Shown: positions 33,553 to 46,000, counted from the stretch's first letter. The stretch is 64,000 bases of DNA from Hydrogenovibrio sp. JE_KL2 (GCF_009296185.1 NZ_WBJR01000005.1:62001-126000); one strand, 5' to 3'. Translations and numbers: made by a program. The notes: a model not told the origin generated them from the letters alone.

Positions 33553-36105
33553 ATGTTTAAAACGATAAAAGGCAGGTTGATTGGAAGTTTCAGTTTATTA
33601 ACTATTTTGATTATCGCACTTTCATTGTTTAACGTCAGTAAGGTTGGTGAATCAACCGATGGCTTTAAAGAGTATCGTGCTATCGCCAAAAACTCTGTTT
33701 TAGCCGCACGCATTCAAGCCAATATGCTGGAAATGCGTATTGGCGTGCTGAAATATCTTGATAGTGAATCCGATGAGGCGATGCAGGAATTTGAAAAGCG
33801 CTATTCAAAAACCCGTGAGTATGTCCAGTTAGCGCAGAAGCAGATTGTCAAACCACACCGAGCGAAAGAAGTTGATGTTATTGATGATGAACTTTCCAAG
33901 TACAAATCCGGTGTTGATGAAATCAAAAGTCTGATGGGGCAGCGTCGCGAAATTATAGAATCCAACTTAGATAAAAATGGGCCCATCATGACCCGCTTAA
34001 TCAAGGAAGTAGTGAATGGGGTTAAAGACCAAGGACCTGAAGCCGTTGCTGTGGGGACAAGAACACTTTCGAACCTATTAGCGGCACGTTTGGCGACCGT
34101 CAAAGTCATTCAACACAACAAAAAAGAAAATGTAGATCAAGCGGAAGCCGAATTTAAAAAAATGGGCAATCACTTGGATGATTTCATTCCTTATCTTAAA
34201 ACACAGAAAACCCGCCAGGATATTGAACAACTCCATCAGTTAGCGACAGAATATCAGCAGGGGATTCATCAGTTATTTGAAATTGTAGAAAAAAGAAATG
34301 ACATTTCAAATAATCAGCTCAACAAAATTGGCGCGCATATCTCAGAGGTTTCCGAGAACATCAAGTTGGAGATCAAAAAAGAGCAAGATACAACTGGGCC
34401 TTATATCCAAGACCTGAATGAAAGTCTGATTACCATGACGCTATTGGTTTCCGGTTTGATTGCGCTGATTTCTATTATTATTGCGACATTAATTCCGCGT
34501 TCAGTATCAAGAGGCTTACATTCTATTGAATCGCGCTTGACGGAAATCACCAAAACGGGAGATTTCTCAATTCGTGCCGATGAAAGCCGCCAAGATGAAA
34601 TCGGTCAAATGGCGCACTCTGTCAATGACATGCTGGCGAACACGCAGACCGCCATCTCCGAAGCCAATCATGTGGTGCAAGCGATCGCGAAAGGTGATTT
34701 CGCACAAAGGGTGCAGGCCGATTTCAAAGGCGATTTGGCGGTGCTGAAAGAGGGGGTAAACGCCAGTGCAGAAAGTGTTGCTTTCACCATGTCTGAGTTG
34801 AAGAATGTAATGGAAGGCCTGTATGAAGGAGACTTCTCCGTACGCATGGATAACAGAGTGGAGGCCGCCTTCCGTGAAATGGTTGACAAGTCGATGAATG
34901 CAATCAACTCAGTTATTTCTGATATCAGCCGAGTGATGTCGGCGATGAATGAAGGGCAATTTAATCATCAAGTTGAAGTAGAAGCCAGAGGCGAGTTGTT
35001 GCAGATGAAAAATGTCATTAATGACTCGATGACGCGTCTGAAGCAAGCAATGGATATTATCGCCAAAGTGGTACTTGCACAGGCCGAAGGTGACTTGACG
35101 CAGAATTGTCAGGGCGATTTCAGAGGGGATTTGAAAACCCTATCGAACGCCATGAATCAGTCAGTAGCGAAATTGAGTGGTATTGTCGGGCAAGCTGTGC
35201 AAGTAGCGGGTATTGTCAGTACCGCAGCATCTGAAGTGTCTCAAGGGGCAACAGATCTGAGTCAGCGAGTGCAGGAGCAGGCGGCCGCTTTGGAAGAAAC
35301 TTCCGCGACGATGGATGAGATGAATTCAGCGGTGCAAGCGAATACCGAAAATGCACAAGAAGCGGCTAAGTTGGCGAATGAGGTGCAAGAGAAATCGTCC
35401 CACGGAACGGAAGTCATGCATCAAACCATCGATGCCATGCAAATGATTCAGGAATCGAGTCATAAAATTGCAGATATTGTGGCCTTGATTGACGGAATTG
35501 CCTTCCAAACTAACCTCTTGGCGCTCAATGCTGCCGTTGAAGCGGCCAGAGCCGGCGAGCATGGCCGTGGCTTTGCCGTAGTTGCCGGTGAAGTCCGTTC
35601 TTTGGCGCAAAAGTCGGCGGAAGCGGCAAAAGATATTAAAAATTTGATTGAAGAGAGCGTTGAGCGTATCAACCAAGGTACCGAGCTGGCTTCTCAGTCT
35701 GGTGAAGTCTTGAATGTGATTAACGAGTCGATTGATTCGGTTGCCAAAATGGTTGAGCAGATAGCCAAGGCGTCTGAAGAGCAGGCAAATGGGGTTAGTC
35801 AGGTGCATCAAGCCATCAGTCAGATTGACCAGGTGACTCAGCAAAATGCGGCATTGGTGGAAGAAACCACTGCTGCGGCAGAAAGCATGAGCGATCAAGC
35901 AGAGGTGCTGACCAAGGATATGTCTTATTTCAAAACCGGGAGTGTTGCGAAAGCTTCCGGCTCGGCAGTTAAGCAGGTTCATGCGTCAGCACCGCCAGCT
36001 GCACCAGCCAAGGTAGCGACACTTGCCGCGCCGGCGAAAACTTCCGAGCCAGTTTTGCCGTCCAAACCGACGAAATCTGCAGATGACGAGTGGGATGATT
36101 TTTAA
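33553..36105 (+). CDS. Methyl-accepting chemotaxis protein
   Basis: 850 residues. N-terminal membrane helix ([20 protein letters not shown]), a long all-helical periplasmic sensor (about 35-290), a second helix ([20 protein letters not shown]), several HAMP-like segments (about 315-560), and the signalling domain with hairpin tip [20 protein letters not shown]. The sensor is about 250 residues, long enough for a helical bimodular type. A flexible Ala/Pro linker ends in DEWDDF, a CheR/CheB-tether pentapeptide (xWxxF). The ligand is unknown. Confidence 0.95.
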   Translation: MFKTIKGRLIGSFSLLTILIIALSLFNVSKVGESTDGFKEYRAIAKNSVLAARIQANMLEMRIGVLKYLDSESDEAMQEFEKRYSKTREYVQLAQKQIVKPHRAKEVDVIDDELSKYKSGVDEIKSLMGQRREIIESNLDKNGPIMTRLIKEVVNGVKDQGPEAVAVGTRTLSNLLAARLATVKVIQHNKKENVDQAEAEFKKMGNHLDDFIPYLKTQKTRQDIEQLHQLATEYQQGIHQLFEIVEKRNDISNNQLNKIGAHISEVSENIKLEIKKEQDTTGPYIQDLNESLITMTLLVSGLIALISIIIATLIPRSVSRGLHSIESRLTEITKTGDFSIRADESRQDEIGQMAHSVNDMLANTQTAISEANHVVQAIAKGDFAQRVQADFKGDLAVLKEGVNASAESVAFTMSELKNVMEGLYEGDFSVRMDNRVEAAFREMVDKSMNAINSVISDISRVMSAMNEGQFNHQVEVEARGELLQMKNVINDSMTRLKQAMDIIAKVVLAQAEGDLTQNCQGDFRGDLKTLSNAMNQSVAKLSGIVGQAVQVAGIVSTAASEVSQGATDLSQRVQEQAAALEETSATMDEMNSAVQANTENAQEAAKLANEVQEKSSHGTEVMHQTIDAMQMIQESSHKIADIVALIDGIAFQTNLLALNAAVEAARAGEHGRGFAVVAGEVRSLAQKSAEAAKDIKNLIEESVERINQGTELASQSGEVLNVINESIDSVAKMVEQIAKASEEQANGVSQVHQAISQIDQVTQQNAALVEETTAAAESMSDQAEVLTKDMSYFKTGSVAKASGSAVKQVHASAPPAAPAKVATLAAPAKTSEPVLPSKPTKSADDEWDDF

Positions 36106-36349
36106 CCCATAATCCACGACGGATAACCCATACGGCAAGCTTGTCATCATGCTGGCTTGCCGCTCTTTCTGCCTCGAATTGAACCGGGGCAGTCAAAAGT
36201 AAGTTCCACTTTCTATTCACTTTTCCCCTTCATTTCCTTACAAGTTTTGCGGTAGTATTAGTCTGACGCGGTTGGCTAAGGAGCTTCTCATTCAATCAGA
36301 GTTTCCCTAGGCGTATCTGGATGATAGTTTTCAGTAAAGGCGGCATATC

Positions 36350-38989
36350 ATGAAATCGACCAATGATTACGAGTCACAAGATTTTGTTCAAACCCTCCAA
36401 GAATTAGAGACCTCGCTGAAAACAGGCTTGTCTGAAGAGGAAGCCGCCAAGCGGTTGCAAACCTACGGCTACAATGCCATTCAAGAAAAAACCGAGAGTG
36501 CCTATAAACGCTTTCTAAAGCGTTTTTGGGGGCCGATTCCCTGGATGATTGAAGCCGCGGCATTGATGTCCGCCATCGTCCAGAAGTGGGAAGATTTCAC
36601 CATCATCACCATTCTGCTGTTCGTCAACGCCATGATTGATTTCTTCCAGGAATATCGAGCGATGAACGCCATCAGTGCGCTCAAGCAACGCCTTGAAAAC
36701 AAAATCATGACCCGACGCGATGGTCAGTTCAAACAGATATTGTTCAAGGAGCTGGTGCCGGGCGACATCATCAAGCTGAAAATCGGTGATGTGGTGCCAG
36801 CGGATGTACAACTCATCGATGGGGATTTCATTTCTGTCGATCAGTCGACGCTTACCGGAGAGTCGCTACCTGTTGCGAAAAAGGTCGGAGAAATCGCCTA
36901 TTCCAATACGGTTGTTAAACAGGGCGAAATGCTTGCCGTTGTGGTGAACACGGCGAATCACACCAATTTCTATAATGTGGTTGCTCTGGTTGCCAATGCG
37001 CAAATGCATGAGGTCAGCCACTTCCAGAAAATGGTTATCAAAGTCGGCAACTTCCTAATCGGCATTACCGTTTTGATGATTATCATCATCTTGGTTTCCG
37101 CCTTTTTAAATCACGAAAACATGCTCGAAGTGGTGCGCTTCGCACTGGTGCTCACGGTGGCGGCGATTCCGGTTGCCTTGCCGGCAGTGTTGTCTGTGAC
37201 CTTGGCGGTTGGGGCGATGAATCTGGCGCGTAAGCAAGCAATCGTCAGTCGGTTGGTCGCAATAGAAGAGTTGGCAGGGGTCGATGTTTTCTGTCTCGAT
37301 AAGACGGGCACTCTGACCCAAAACAAAATGTCGGTGGTACAACCCATCACTTACAAGGAAATCCCCGAAGAGTCATTGTTTTTAACCGCGGCCTTGGCGT
37401 CGAAAAGGGAAAATAATGATGCTATCGAAGTGCCGATATTCGACTATCTCTCGTCAGAGTTTTCTCAAGTCGATTTGGCGCAATTCGAGCAGGTGAATTT
37501 CATCCCATTCGATCCGGTTCGTAAACGTACGGAAGCCATGGTTCGCACGGGAGACGGTTATCAAAAAGTCTCCAAGGGCGCGGCACAGATTCTATTGGAA
37601 ATGTGTGGTTTGGATGACGCCGATCAAGCGAAAATCAACCAGACAATTGATGAGCTGGCGATGAAAGGTTATCGCACACTGGCGGTTGCCAAAACCGCCA
37701 TTCATACGGACATGGAAACCTTAAAGCAGGACGAAGGCTGGCAATTTCTTGGGTTGATTCCGCTATATGATCCACCGCGAGACGACTCGGAAGAGGTCTT
37801 GCAAAGCATGCGGGCGCATGGTGTTCACCCTAAAATGGTGACTGGCGACAATCTTGCCATTGCGCGCGAAACAGGTGCCATTCTAGGCTTTCCCAAACAG
37901 TCGATTCGTGCCAGGCAGTTGACGGGTGCGACCGAAGATACGCTGAGAAACTTGCTGACGACCCTGACCGAAGCCATTTATCATCGTTTGACGCCTTTGG
38001 CGGACAAGCAGGCATCCGAAGCGTTTGCCGAGCAGGTTATGGCAGATTTGCAGCAGGAGTTCGATACCTCGCAACTGGATAAAGAACTACTTCACACGCA
38101 TGAATCCAGCATTTTGGAAATGATTGAGCGGGTGGACATCTTTGCCGAAGTCATTCCTGAAGATAAGTACAAAATCGTCGACACCTTGCAGAAAGCCAAT
38201 CATATTGTCGGTATGACCGGCGATGGCGTTAACGATGCCCCCGCCTTGAAAAAAGCCGACTGTGGGATTGCCGTTCCGAATGCCACCGATGCGGCGCGAG
38301 CGGCAGCAGACATTATCCTTACCGCACCGGGGATTGGCGTTATTAACGATGCCATTATGCAGGCACGCGTTACTTTCGAGCGAATGAAGAGCTATACCAT
38401 CTACCGTATCGCCGAAACCATTCGTGTCATCATTTTCATGACGTTGGCGATTGTGGTGTTCCAGTTCTACCCGATTACCGCCTTGATGATTATCATGCTG
38501 GCGTTGCTCAACGATATTCCGATCCTGACCATTGCCTACGACAACACCAAGGTACGGACGCAGCCGGTGCGCTGGGATATGAAAGAGGTGTTGGTACTTT
38601 CTTTCTGGATGGGGATGGCAGGGGTGTTGTCATCGTTCATGCTGCTCTGGATTACCATGACGCAAATGCATTTGACGCTGGAATTTATACAGACGCTGTT
38701 CTTCTTAAAGCTAGTGGTCGCGGGGCATGGCACGATTTTCAACACGCGTCTTGACGACTGGTTCTACAAACAACCCAGACCTTCCAAACAACTTTTCTTG
38801 GCGAGTTTTGCCAGTGCGGTGTTCGGTACGGTGCTGGCGGTTTATGGGTTTGATCTGATGGCGCCTATCGGTTGGGAATGGGCGTTGGCAGTTTGGGCTT
38901 ATGCTGCGGTTTGGTTTGTGTTCAACGACTTTGTCAAAATGTTCGTCATTCGTTATTACCGTAAATATTACGGCGAAGAAGTGCTTTAG
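36350..38989 (+). CDS. P-type ATPase, plasma-membrane H+-ATPase type (P3A)
   Basis: 879 residues. Actuator motif TLTGESLPVAKK, phosphorylation motif DKTGTLTQNKMS (Asp near 317), nucleotide-domain KGAAQILLEMCG, hinge MTGDGVNDAPALKKADCGIAV, and about ten membrane segments. Domain order and length match the PMA1-like proton pumps found in some bacteria, not the longer Ca2+ or Na+/K+ pumps. A proton exporter could help pH homeostasis in a sulfur oxidiser that makes acid. It is monocistronic. Confidence 0.88.
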   Translation: MKSTNDYESQDFVQTLQELETSLKTGLSEEEAAKRLQTYGYNAIQEKTESAYKRFLKRFWGPIPWMIEAAALMSAIVQKWEDFTIITILLFVNAMIDFFQEYRAMNAISALKQRLENKIMTRRDGQFKQILFKELVPGDIIKLKIGDVVPADVQLIDGDFISVDQSTLTGESLPVAKKVGEIAYSNTVVKQGEMLAVVVNTANHTNFYNVVALVANAQMHEVSHFQKMVIKVGNFLIGITVLMIIIILVSAFLNHENMLEVVRFALVLTVAAIPVALPAVLSVTLAVGAMNLARKQAIVSRLVAIEELAGVDVFCLDKTGTLTQNKMSVVQPITYKEIPEESLFLTAALASKRENNDAIEVPIFDYLSSEFSQVDLAQFEQVNFIPFDPVRKRTEAMVRTGDGYQKVSKGAAQILLEMCGLDDADQAKINQTIDELAMKGYRTLAVAKTAIHTDMETLKQDEGWQFLGLIPLYDPPRDDSEEVLQSMRAHGVHPKMVTGDNLAIARETGAILGFPKQSIRARQLTGATEDTLRNLLTTLTEAIYHRLTPLADKQASEAFAEQVMADLQQEFDTSQLDKELLHTHESSILEMIERVDIFAEVIPEDKYKIVDTLQKANHIVGMTGDGVNDAPALKKADCGIAVPNATDAARAAADIILTAPGIGVINDAIMQARVTFERMKSYTIYRIAETIRVIIFMTLAIVVFQFYPITALMIIMLALLNDIPILTIAYDNTKVRTQPVRWDMKEVLVLSFWMGMAGVLSSFMLLWITMTQMHLTLEFIQTLFFLKLVVAGHGTIFNTRLDDWFYKQPRPSKQLFLASFASAVFGTVLAVYGFDLMAPIGWEWALAVWAYAAVWFVFNDFVKMFVIRYYRKYYGEEVL

Positions 38990-39008
38990 CTACACCTAGC
39001 AGAGGGTA

Positions 39009-39027
39009 AAAATCTGCCAGGTTGGGT
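39009..39027 (+). repeat. Dispersed 19-bp motif, last base changed
   Basis: AAAATCTGCCAGGTTGGGT lies in the 44-bp convergent gap between the ATPase and the MscS gene. It is unpaired. Confidence 0.85.
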
Positions 39028-39033
39028 AGGTGA

Positions 39034-39627
39034 CTATCGGTCTTTGCGTTGTTGCAGGCGGTTTTGGATTTTCGCCATAGAGGTTCTGAGAGCGCCTTTT
39101 TCCGCGAGAGGTTCTGAAGCGATTTTGCGGATCGGGCGCTGTAAAATCAGGCTGTTCGGGTAAGTCAACAAATTGCCGTCACTGTCTCTCAGCAGGACTT
39201 GGAAGATATTGATTTCGATGATGACGCCTTTCAGACTGTTGGCACCATCAATGATTTCCACTTCATCGCCGATACGAACCGGTAAAGCGAAAAACAGAAT
39301 GACTCCTGCGGTGATGTTCGACAAAATCGACCATTGCGCTACCAATGCCACCCCCAGAACCGCCAAGATCGACGAGGCGAAAACCCACAGCCCGCGGTAA
39401 TCCACACCCCAGATGGTGAGCAGCAACAATATGGCAACAAACGCCGCAATAATACGAAAATATTTGCGCACATGCGCCACGCGAAGATTCGGCACTTTTT
39501 TACTTTTACCGAGAGTGAACAGGATTTTTCCTATTGTCCAGTTAGTGACTGCCAAGCCAATGATCACAAAGGCACTTAACAGGATTTTGGTATAGGGAAG
39601 ATCGGAAAGCGTCATTGTCAGTGTCAT
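39034..39627 (-). CDS. Small MscS-type mechanosensitive channel
   Basis: 197 residues. Two or three membrane segments, including the pore-lining helix in VFASSILAVLGVALVAQWSILSN, then the beta-domain start GDEVEIIDGANSLKGVIIEINIFQVLLRDSDGNLLTYPNSLI, diagnostic for MscS-fold channels. The C-terminal alpha/beta domain is short, so this is a minimal member. It likely releases solutes on hypo-osmotic shock, in keeping with ectoine accumulation. Confidence 0.92.
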   Translation of the reverse strand: MTLTMTLSDLPYTKILLSAFVIIGLAVTNWTIGKILFTLGKSKKVPNLRVAHVRKYFRIIAAFVAILLLLTIWGVDYRGLWVFASSILAVLGVALVAQWSILSNITAGVILFFALPVRIGDEVEIIDGANSLKGVIIEINIFQVLLRDSDGNLLTYPNSLILQRPIRKIASEPLAEKGALRTSMAKIQNRLQQRKDR

Positions 39628-39676
39628 GGTTCTTGTCCTGCTCTTTCTGGTTGTTTTTCTTGTTGTTCTTTTTGGG

Positions 39677-40726
39677 TTAAATCACCGGAAAATCGTCGGC
39701 ATAGGGTTGTTCGTCGGCGATTTCTTCGGTAAATTCATCGACGATCTCGGCAGCAATATCACTGCGCGCAAACTTAGCAATATGGTACAAGGCTTCTCCC
39801 TCATTCACCAGCGGGAGTCGCATTTGTCCGATGACGATGCCGTTGTTCGGTGCGTAAATTTCAATTTCCGATTCGCCGAAGGGATCGGAAATCACGCCCA
39901 TTAGTGTTTGGTTGGCGATGACGCGCTTGCCATCCGCTACCACCGAACGGAAGATGCCGCTGTGTGGCGCGCGCATCCAGAAGCTGGAACGTGCTACCAC
40001 TGCACTACGGGTCGAAGGTGGTTTTCGTGATTTGGCAATCATGTTGAGTTCGCGCATCACATTGATGATGCCGCGTACACCGGCACGAATCGAAACCTCA
40101 TCGAATCGCAATGCTTCTCCTGCTTCATACAGCAGTAGAGGAATATTGTTTTTCACCGCGGCGGCGCGCAACGACCCTTTGCGCAGATCGCTGTTGATCA
40201 TCAAGGGGGCACCAAAGGCTTGTGCCAGCGCATAAGTTTCCTCATCATCCAGTGTGGCGCGAATTTGAGGTAGGTTTGTGCGGTTGATGGCACCGGTGTG
40301 CAGGTCAATGCCATGGGTCGATTGTGCCACCACTTCTTTTAAAAACAAGTGTGCCATCCGCGAAGCCACCGAGCCTTTTTCCGAGCCGGGAAAACTACGG
40401 TTTAAATCCCGTCTGTCGGGCAAATAGCGACTGTGATGGATGAAGCCGTGCAAATTGACGATTGGCACGGCAATCAGCGTGCCTTTGAGGCGATTGAGCG
40501 ATTTGACCTTAAGCAGGCGCCGGATGATTTCCACGCCATTCAGTTCGTCGCCATGAATTGCGGCACTGATAAATAGTACCGGTCCGGACTGTCGTCCGCA
40601 GAGCACTTGCACCGGCATAGTGAGCTCACTGTGGGTATAAAGTTTTCCGACCACCAAGTCGATGGTTTTGCGCTCGCCTGGCTGGACGGTGATGCCGCCC
40701 AGCGTAATCGGGTTGTTCTTTTGCAT
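39677..40726 (-). CDS. Succinylglutamate desuccinylase/aspartoacylase-family (M14-like) metallohydrolase
   Basis: 349 residues from the ATG at 40726; an upstream extension overlaps rimK and is less likely. Zinc-binding signature AAIHGDELNGVEIIRRLL (H-x-x-E), a later ligand in GIDLHTGA, and substrate-site RDLNRSFPG. A C-terminal all-beta domain follows. Members remove acyl groups from amino acids or peptides. It is 37 bp after rimK on the same strand, so it may trim or oppose RimK-type amino acid tags. Confidence 0.88.
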   Translation of the reverse strand: MQKNNPITLGGITVQPGERKTIDLVVGKLYTHSELTMPVQVLCGRQSGPVLFISAAIHGDELNGVEIIRRLLKVKSLNRLKGTLIAVPIVNLHGFIHHSRYLPDRRDLNRSFPGSEKGSVASRMAHLFLKEVVAQSTHGIDLHTGAINRTNLPQIRATLDDEETYALAQAFGAPLMINSDLRKGSLRAAAVKNNIPLLLYEAGEALRFDEVSIRAGVRGIINVMRELNMIAKSRKPPSTRSAVVARSSFWMRAPHSGIFRSVVADGKRVIANQTLMGVISDPFGESEIEIYAPNNGIVIGQMRLPLVNEGEALYHIAKFARSDIAAEIVDEFTEEIADEQPYADDFPVI

Positions 40727-40763
40727 GACGGTCGTTAAACCTCTTACGATGCTATCGTTACGA

Positions 40764-41669
40764 TTAACCCTTGCCTTTGGTTCGAGTGTTGTGAGGCTTG
40801 GCGTTCTTTTCAATAAATTGAATGATAATACTGGCGACATCTTTTCCGGAAGAGGTTTCGATACCTTCCAACCCCGGAGAAGAATTGACTTCCATTACCA
40901 ATGGGCCATGATTGGAGCGAAGCAAGTCCACACCACAGACATTCAAGCCCATGACTTTTGCGGCGCGAATGGCTGTGGCTCTTTCTTCCGGCGTGATGCG
41001 AACCAGCGTCGCCGAACCGCCTTGGTGAAGGTTGGAGCGGAATTCGCCCTCTTTTCCTTGGCGCTTCATGGCGGCAATGACTTTTCCGCCGACTACGAAA
41101 CAACGGATGTCCGCGCCCTTGGCTTCAGAGATGAATTCCTGTACCAGAATGTTGGCTTTCAAACCATGGAATGCCTGAATAACACTTTGCGCTGCAGAAT
41201 GGGTTTCCGCCAGCACCACGCCGACCCCTTGCGTACCTTCTAACAGCTTCACCACCACTGGTGCGCCGCCGACTTCCTGCAACAGGTCATCAACATCATC
41301 CGGTGAGTGGGCAAAGCCGGTGACTGGCAAGCCGATGCCTTTTCTGGAAAGCAATTGCAGACTGCGTAGCTTATCGCGGGAACGGGCGATGGCAACGGAT
41401 TCGTTCAAGGGATAAACCCCCATCATTTCAAACTGGCGCAGTATTGCTGTCCCATAGAAAGTGATGGAAGCGCCGATACGTGGAATCACCGCATCAAAAT
41501 CGTCCAACACGCGTCCTTGGTAGTGGATATGCGGATTGTTGGAGGTGATGTTCATGTAACAACGAAGGGCGTCGATGACCTCCACTTCATGTCCACGTTC
41601 TTCTGCGGCTTTGACAAGTCGCTGTGTGGAGTAAAGCTCGGGTTCGCGAGATAAAATGGCAATCTTCAT
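40764..41669 (-). CDS. rimK: RimK-type ATP-grasp ligase (ribosomal protein S6 glutamate ligase)
   Basis: 301 residues from the ATG at 41669, equal to E. coli RimK in length. N-terminal [28 protein letters not shown], then [23 protein letters not shown], the ATP-grasp loop [15 protein letters not shown], and the metal-binding [14 protein letters not shown]. RimK adds glutamates to the C-terminus of ribosomal protein S6. It is followed by an M14-like hydrolase; the RimB protease usually next to rimK in other gammaproteobacteria is not here. Confidence 0.93.
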   Translation of the reverse strand: MKIAILSREPELYSTQRLVKAAEERGHEVEVIDALRCYMNITSNNPHIHYQGRVLDDFDAVIPRIGASITFYGTAILRQFEMMGVYPLNESVAIARSRDKLRSLQLLSRKGIGLPVTGFAHSPDDVDDLLQEVGGAPVVVKLLEGTQGVGVVLAETHSAAQSVIQAFHGLKANILVQEFISEAKGADIRCFVVGGKVIAAMKRQGKEGEFRSNLHQGGSATLVRITPEERATAIRAAKVMGLNVCGVDLLRSNHGPLVMEVNSSPGLEGIETSSGKDVASIIIQFIEKNAKPHNTRTKGKG

Positions 41670-41950
41670 GGGAAATCCCTCAAAACTGGATGGTCGTCGA
41701 TGTGAAAAACATACGACAGACGAGCGGTCAAAGTCAATTGTATCTGTTTGGGAATAATGAAGAACCAGAATATCTTCAGACTCCGGCAAAAGGCGACGAA
41801 TTATACAGCTAAAAATAAAGAGAATATAAGAGGTTGCGATAAGAAAATTCTTATATTGGGAGCGTCCCTTTAAAACCCTATGCTAGAATGAGAAAACCAA
41901 AATTTTTACGTATCTGTGATTACTTAACATCATAAAACAAAGTGGCCACT

Positions 41951-43078
41951 ATGAAACGATTACTCAAGAACTTCGCAGTTCATCACGCACTCAGCGCATC
42001 CGTGGCGATTGTCGCCTTTTCTTTTTTATTGTCGAATACCGTTTATGCCAGCAATACCGAGCATGTCCAAGCCGTTGCCGCGGTTAAGGTTACGCCGGCA
42101 TCTCCGCAGAGCTGGCAGTTAACCGGTCAGGTCGAGAGTCGCTACGCCATTCCCTTAAGTTTCCGTGTCGGCGGTCAGGTCGAGTCGAAAACGGTGGAAG
42201 TCGGTGAAAAGGTGACAAAGGGTCAAGTGCTTGCCAGCTTGGATAAGGCGGATTTGAAACTGACTTTTCAACAGGCGCAAGCCAATTTAAGCAAAGCAAA
42301 AGCAGACTACGATAACGCCCAGCGCGAGCGCAAACGTTTGACCAAGATGTATGTGAATAAACTGGTGAGTGAACAGGATTTGCAACGCGCCGAAACGACG
42401 GAGATAGCTGCCAAGCAATCCGTGTTGGCGATGCAAGCGGCACTGGAGCTGGCACAACGTCAACTGAATTACAGTCAACTTAAAGCGCCGGATGATGGCG
42501 TGCTGACGAACGTGAATGTCGAAGCCGGTCAAGTGGTCTCGGCAGGGCAAGCGTTGTTTACCTTGGCGACGGGCGCACATGAAGCGGTGGTTTACCTGCC
42601 TGCGAACCGCTTGCATGCCGACTTGTCTTCGGTGGACGTGGAAGGGGTCGATCAAGCCGGAACCTGTAAAGCAGCATTGCGAGCGAAAACCCCTGTAAAC
42701 GATAACGAGACTTTGCAGTACAAAGCCTATTTCACGCTGAAAGACTGTACACAGACCTTGCCTTTAGGTGCGGTGGTTGAGTTGAACGTAAAACAGCAGT
42801 TAAACGATTTGTTGCAAGTGCCGGTGAGTGCGTTGATTGATAGCGGCAACCAACCGAGAGTGTGGTTGATTAAAGATGGCAAGGTGCATGGCGTTGCGGT
42901 CAAAGTGGTCTCAATGGGTGCTGAGTTTGCAGTGATTCAAGCCTTGCAGCCGCAGGAATTGCCTTTGGGATCTCAGGTCGTGGCGGACGGCGTTCATCTG
43001 TTGACAGAAGGTTCTGCCGTTAAGATTGTTGCAGACCATGCTGAAAACGTCGATTCTGGATTGGTTGAGGCAATGTAA
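41951..43078 (+). CDS. RND efflux periplasmic adaptor (membrane fusion protein)
   Basis: 375 residues from the ATG at 41951 (an in-frame GTG at 41942 is possible). Signal peptide, lipoyl halves (FRVGGQVESKTVEVGEKVTKGQVLASLDKAD and YSQLKAPDDGVLTNVNVEAGQVV), a helical hairpin, and the beta-barrel with the C-terminal domain. It ends two bases before the RND gene, so the pair forms a pump needing an outer-membrane channel from elsewhere. Confidence 0.93.
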   Translation: MKRLLKNFAVHHALSASVAIVAFSFLLSNTVYASNTEHVQAVAAVKVTPASPQSWQLTGQVESRYAIPLSFRVGGQVESKTVEVGEKVTKGQVLASLDKADLKLTFQQAQANLSKAKADYDNAQRERKRLTKMYVNKLVSEQDLQRAETTEIAAKQSVLAMQAALELAQRQLNYSQLKAPDDGVLTNVNVEAGQVVSAGQALFTLATGAHEAVVYLPANRLHADLSSVDVEGVDQAGTCKAALRAKTPVNDNETLQYKAYFTLKDCTQTLPLGAVVELNVKQQLNDLLQVPVSALIDSGNQPRVWLIKDGKVHGVAVKVVSMGAEFAVIQALQPQELPLGSQVVADGVHLLTEGSAVKIVADHAENVDSGLVEAM

Positions 43079-43080
43079 TA

Positions 43081-46000
43081 ATGATGCAGAAATGGAATCT
43101 ATCGGAGTTAGCCGTTAGGCACAAAACACTGACGCTGTATTTCATTATCGTTTCCCTGATTATCGGCACGCTGGCTTTTTTCAAACTTGGGCGAGCGGAA
43201 GACCCGAGCTTTACGCTGAAAATGGCGGTGGTGTCTGCCAAATGGCCGGGAGCGACCCCTGAACAGATGCAGAATCAGGTCGCGGACTTGATTGAACGTA
43301 AGCTCCAGCAGATAGATTATTTCGACAAGGTGGAAACCACGGCAAGACCCGGCGAGGTCAATATGCTGGTGATGTTTAAGGACTATACGCCGCCTTCAAA
43401 GGTCGATGACCTTTTCTATCAGGTGCGAAAGCGCATGCTTGACCTGAACGGGCAATTTCCTAAAGGGGTGCAAGGCCCTTTCGTCAACGATGATTTCGCC
43501 GATGTCTATTTCACTTTATATGCGCTGACACAAGGCAATCTTTCTTATTCCGACTGGGTGAAAACCGCTGAATCGACGCGCAATGCGTTGTTGAAAGTGC
43601 CGGGTGTCGAGAAAGTGCGCCTGCTCGGAGAGCAACAACAACAGATTTCGATTGCGTTTGATACCCAAAAACTCGCCAAACTCGGCTTGACGCAATCACA
43701 GATTTTATCGGTATTGCCTCAGTACCAAACGGTGGTGGCTTCCGGGTTTATTGAAACACAAGGCCCAAGGGTTTATGTGCGTAGTAGTGCGATGGCTCAA
43801 TCAGTCGATCAGCTTAAAAAGCTGCCAATCGCCGTGCAAGGACAAGTCATTCACCTAGGCGACCTCGCCAAGATTACCCAAGGGTTTGTTTCGCCAAGTC
43901 CCTATATTATCCGCAATGAAGGCAAACAAACATTGATGCTCGGCGTGGTAATGAAACCCGGCGGCAATGGGCAGGCATTGTCGGACAGCCTGAGTCGCTT
44001 TTCACAGCAATGGGAACACCATCTGCCGAAAGGCGTGAAACTGGAAAAAGTGACCAACCAAGGCGATGCTATTTCACTCGCGGTCAATACCTTCCAGTTG
44101 AAGTTCCTGATTGCCGTACTGGTTGTTATGGCAGTGAGTTTCCTGACGTTGGGGATGCGCGCCGGGGTGGTGGTTGCCTTGGCGATTCCGCTAACCTTGG
44201 CACTGACCTTTTTCCTGATGCAGTTGACCGGTAAGAACCTTGACCGTATCACCTTGGGGGCGCTGATTTTGGCGTTGGGGCTGCTGGTGGATGATGCCAT
44301 TATCTCCATTGAAATGATGCTGGTGAAGATGGAAGAAGGCATGGCGCGCATTAAAGCAGCGGCTTTTGCCTGGACAGTGACCGCATCGCCCATGTTGTTC
44401 GGTACCTTGGTGACCATCATGGGGTTTGTGCCTATTGGCTTTGCGCAATCAAATGTTGGGGAGTACACCGAGAATATTTTCTGGATACTTGCATTTTCTT
44501 TGCTGCTGTCTTGGCTGGTGGCGGTGACGTTTACGCCTTACCTTGGTTATAAGCTATTGCCAGACCCGAAAAAACTGCATGCTGAACACTCACCGCCGCA
44601 CAATGTGTTCAGTCGCCGTTTATCATCGATGGTGGTGTGGTGCGTGGGGAACCGCAAAAAGGTGGTGTTGATTACCGTCGCGCTTTTCATTTTGTCGGTG
44701 GTCGGTATGGCGACTAAGGTGGAAAAACAGTTCTTCCCGACCTCTGATCGCCCTGAACTTTTGATCGACATTAACCTGCCAGAAGGCACCAGCCAGCAAG
44801 TCACCAATGCCATGGCTTTGAAGGTTGAAAGCTATGTTAAGCAACAGCCGGAAGTCAAAACGCTATCAAGTTACATCGGGCAGGGCGCGCCGCGCTTCTT
44901 CATGGCGTTGAATCCTGAACTGCCGGATCCGGCCTTTGCCAAGATCATCGTGGTGACGAAAAATGCCGAAGAGCGCAAAAAGCTACGACATAGACTGGAA
45001 GCTTACGTGGAGCAAGGTCACTTCAGCGCGGCACGTGTGAGGGTGCATGCATTGCTTTACGGGCCGCCGGTTATTTGGCCGGTCACCTTCAGAGTGATGG
45101 GAGACAATGTTGATGAATTGCGCAAACTGGGTGAGCAGGTGCGTCAAATCATGGCGAAGAACCCGAACATTCGTACCGCGAATCTGGAGTGGGGCAATAA
45201 AACGCCAGTGCTTGATTTGCAATACAACTTGGATCGTATGGCGAAGTTAGGATTGACACCGGTCAGCTTGTCACAACAGCTACAAGGCGCTTTACAAGGC
45301 GAGATTCAAGCCGATGCGTTTGAAGGGACTCGTCGTATCAACTTGACGAGTTATTCCACACAAGCGCGCCAGGCATTGCTGTCTCATTTGAAGAGCGTTA
45401 CCGTGGAAACCGCTCAAGGCAAAAAACTGCCTTTGGAGCAGGTCGCCACTGTCAAAATCGGTTTTGAAGACCCTGTGTTAAAACGCCGTAATCGTACGCC
45501 GTTCATCAACGTCAATGCCGAAGTGGAAGGCGCACAACCGCCGGATGTCACCATGGCGATCTGGAAAGAATTGCAGCCGATGATTAAATCGCTACCAGCA
45601 GGTTATCGTATAGAAATCGGTGGTTCGGTTGAGGAGTCTGGTAAGGCTCAAGCCTCTATCCAAAAAATGATGCCGGTGATGGTTTTCTTGATGGTGACGT
45701 TGATTATGCTCAATATGCAAAGCTTCCTTGGAACTTTCATGGTGCTGATTACCGCGCCACTTGGTTTGATTGGTGCGGTGGCCGCCATGCTGATTTTCTC
45801 CCAACCGTTCGGTTTTGTCGCCAACTTGGGGATGATTGGTCTGGCGGGGATTCTGATGCGCAATACCCTGATTCTGGTCGGGCAAATCAATGAAAACCAG
45901 AAACAGGGGATGGAAGCGAAAGATGCCTTGATTGATGCCACGTTACGACGTTCTCGCCCCGTGCTGTTGACCGCCTTGGCGGCGATATTGGCGTTTATTC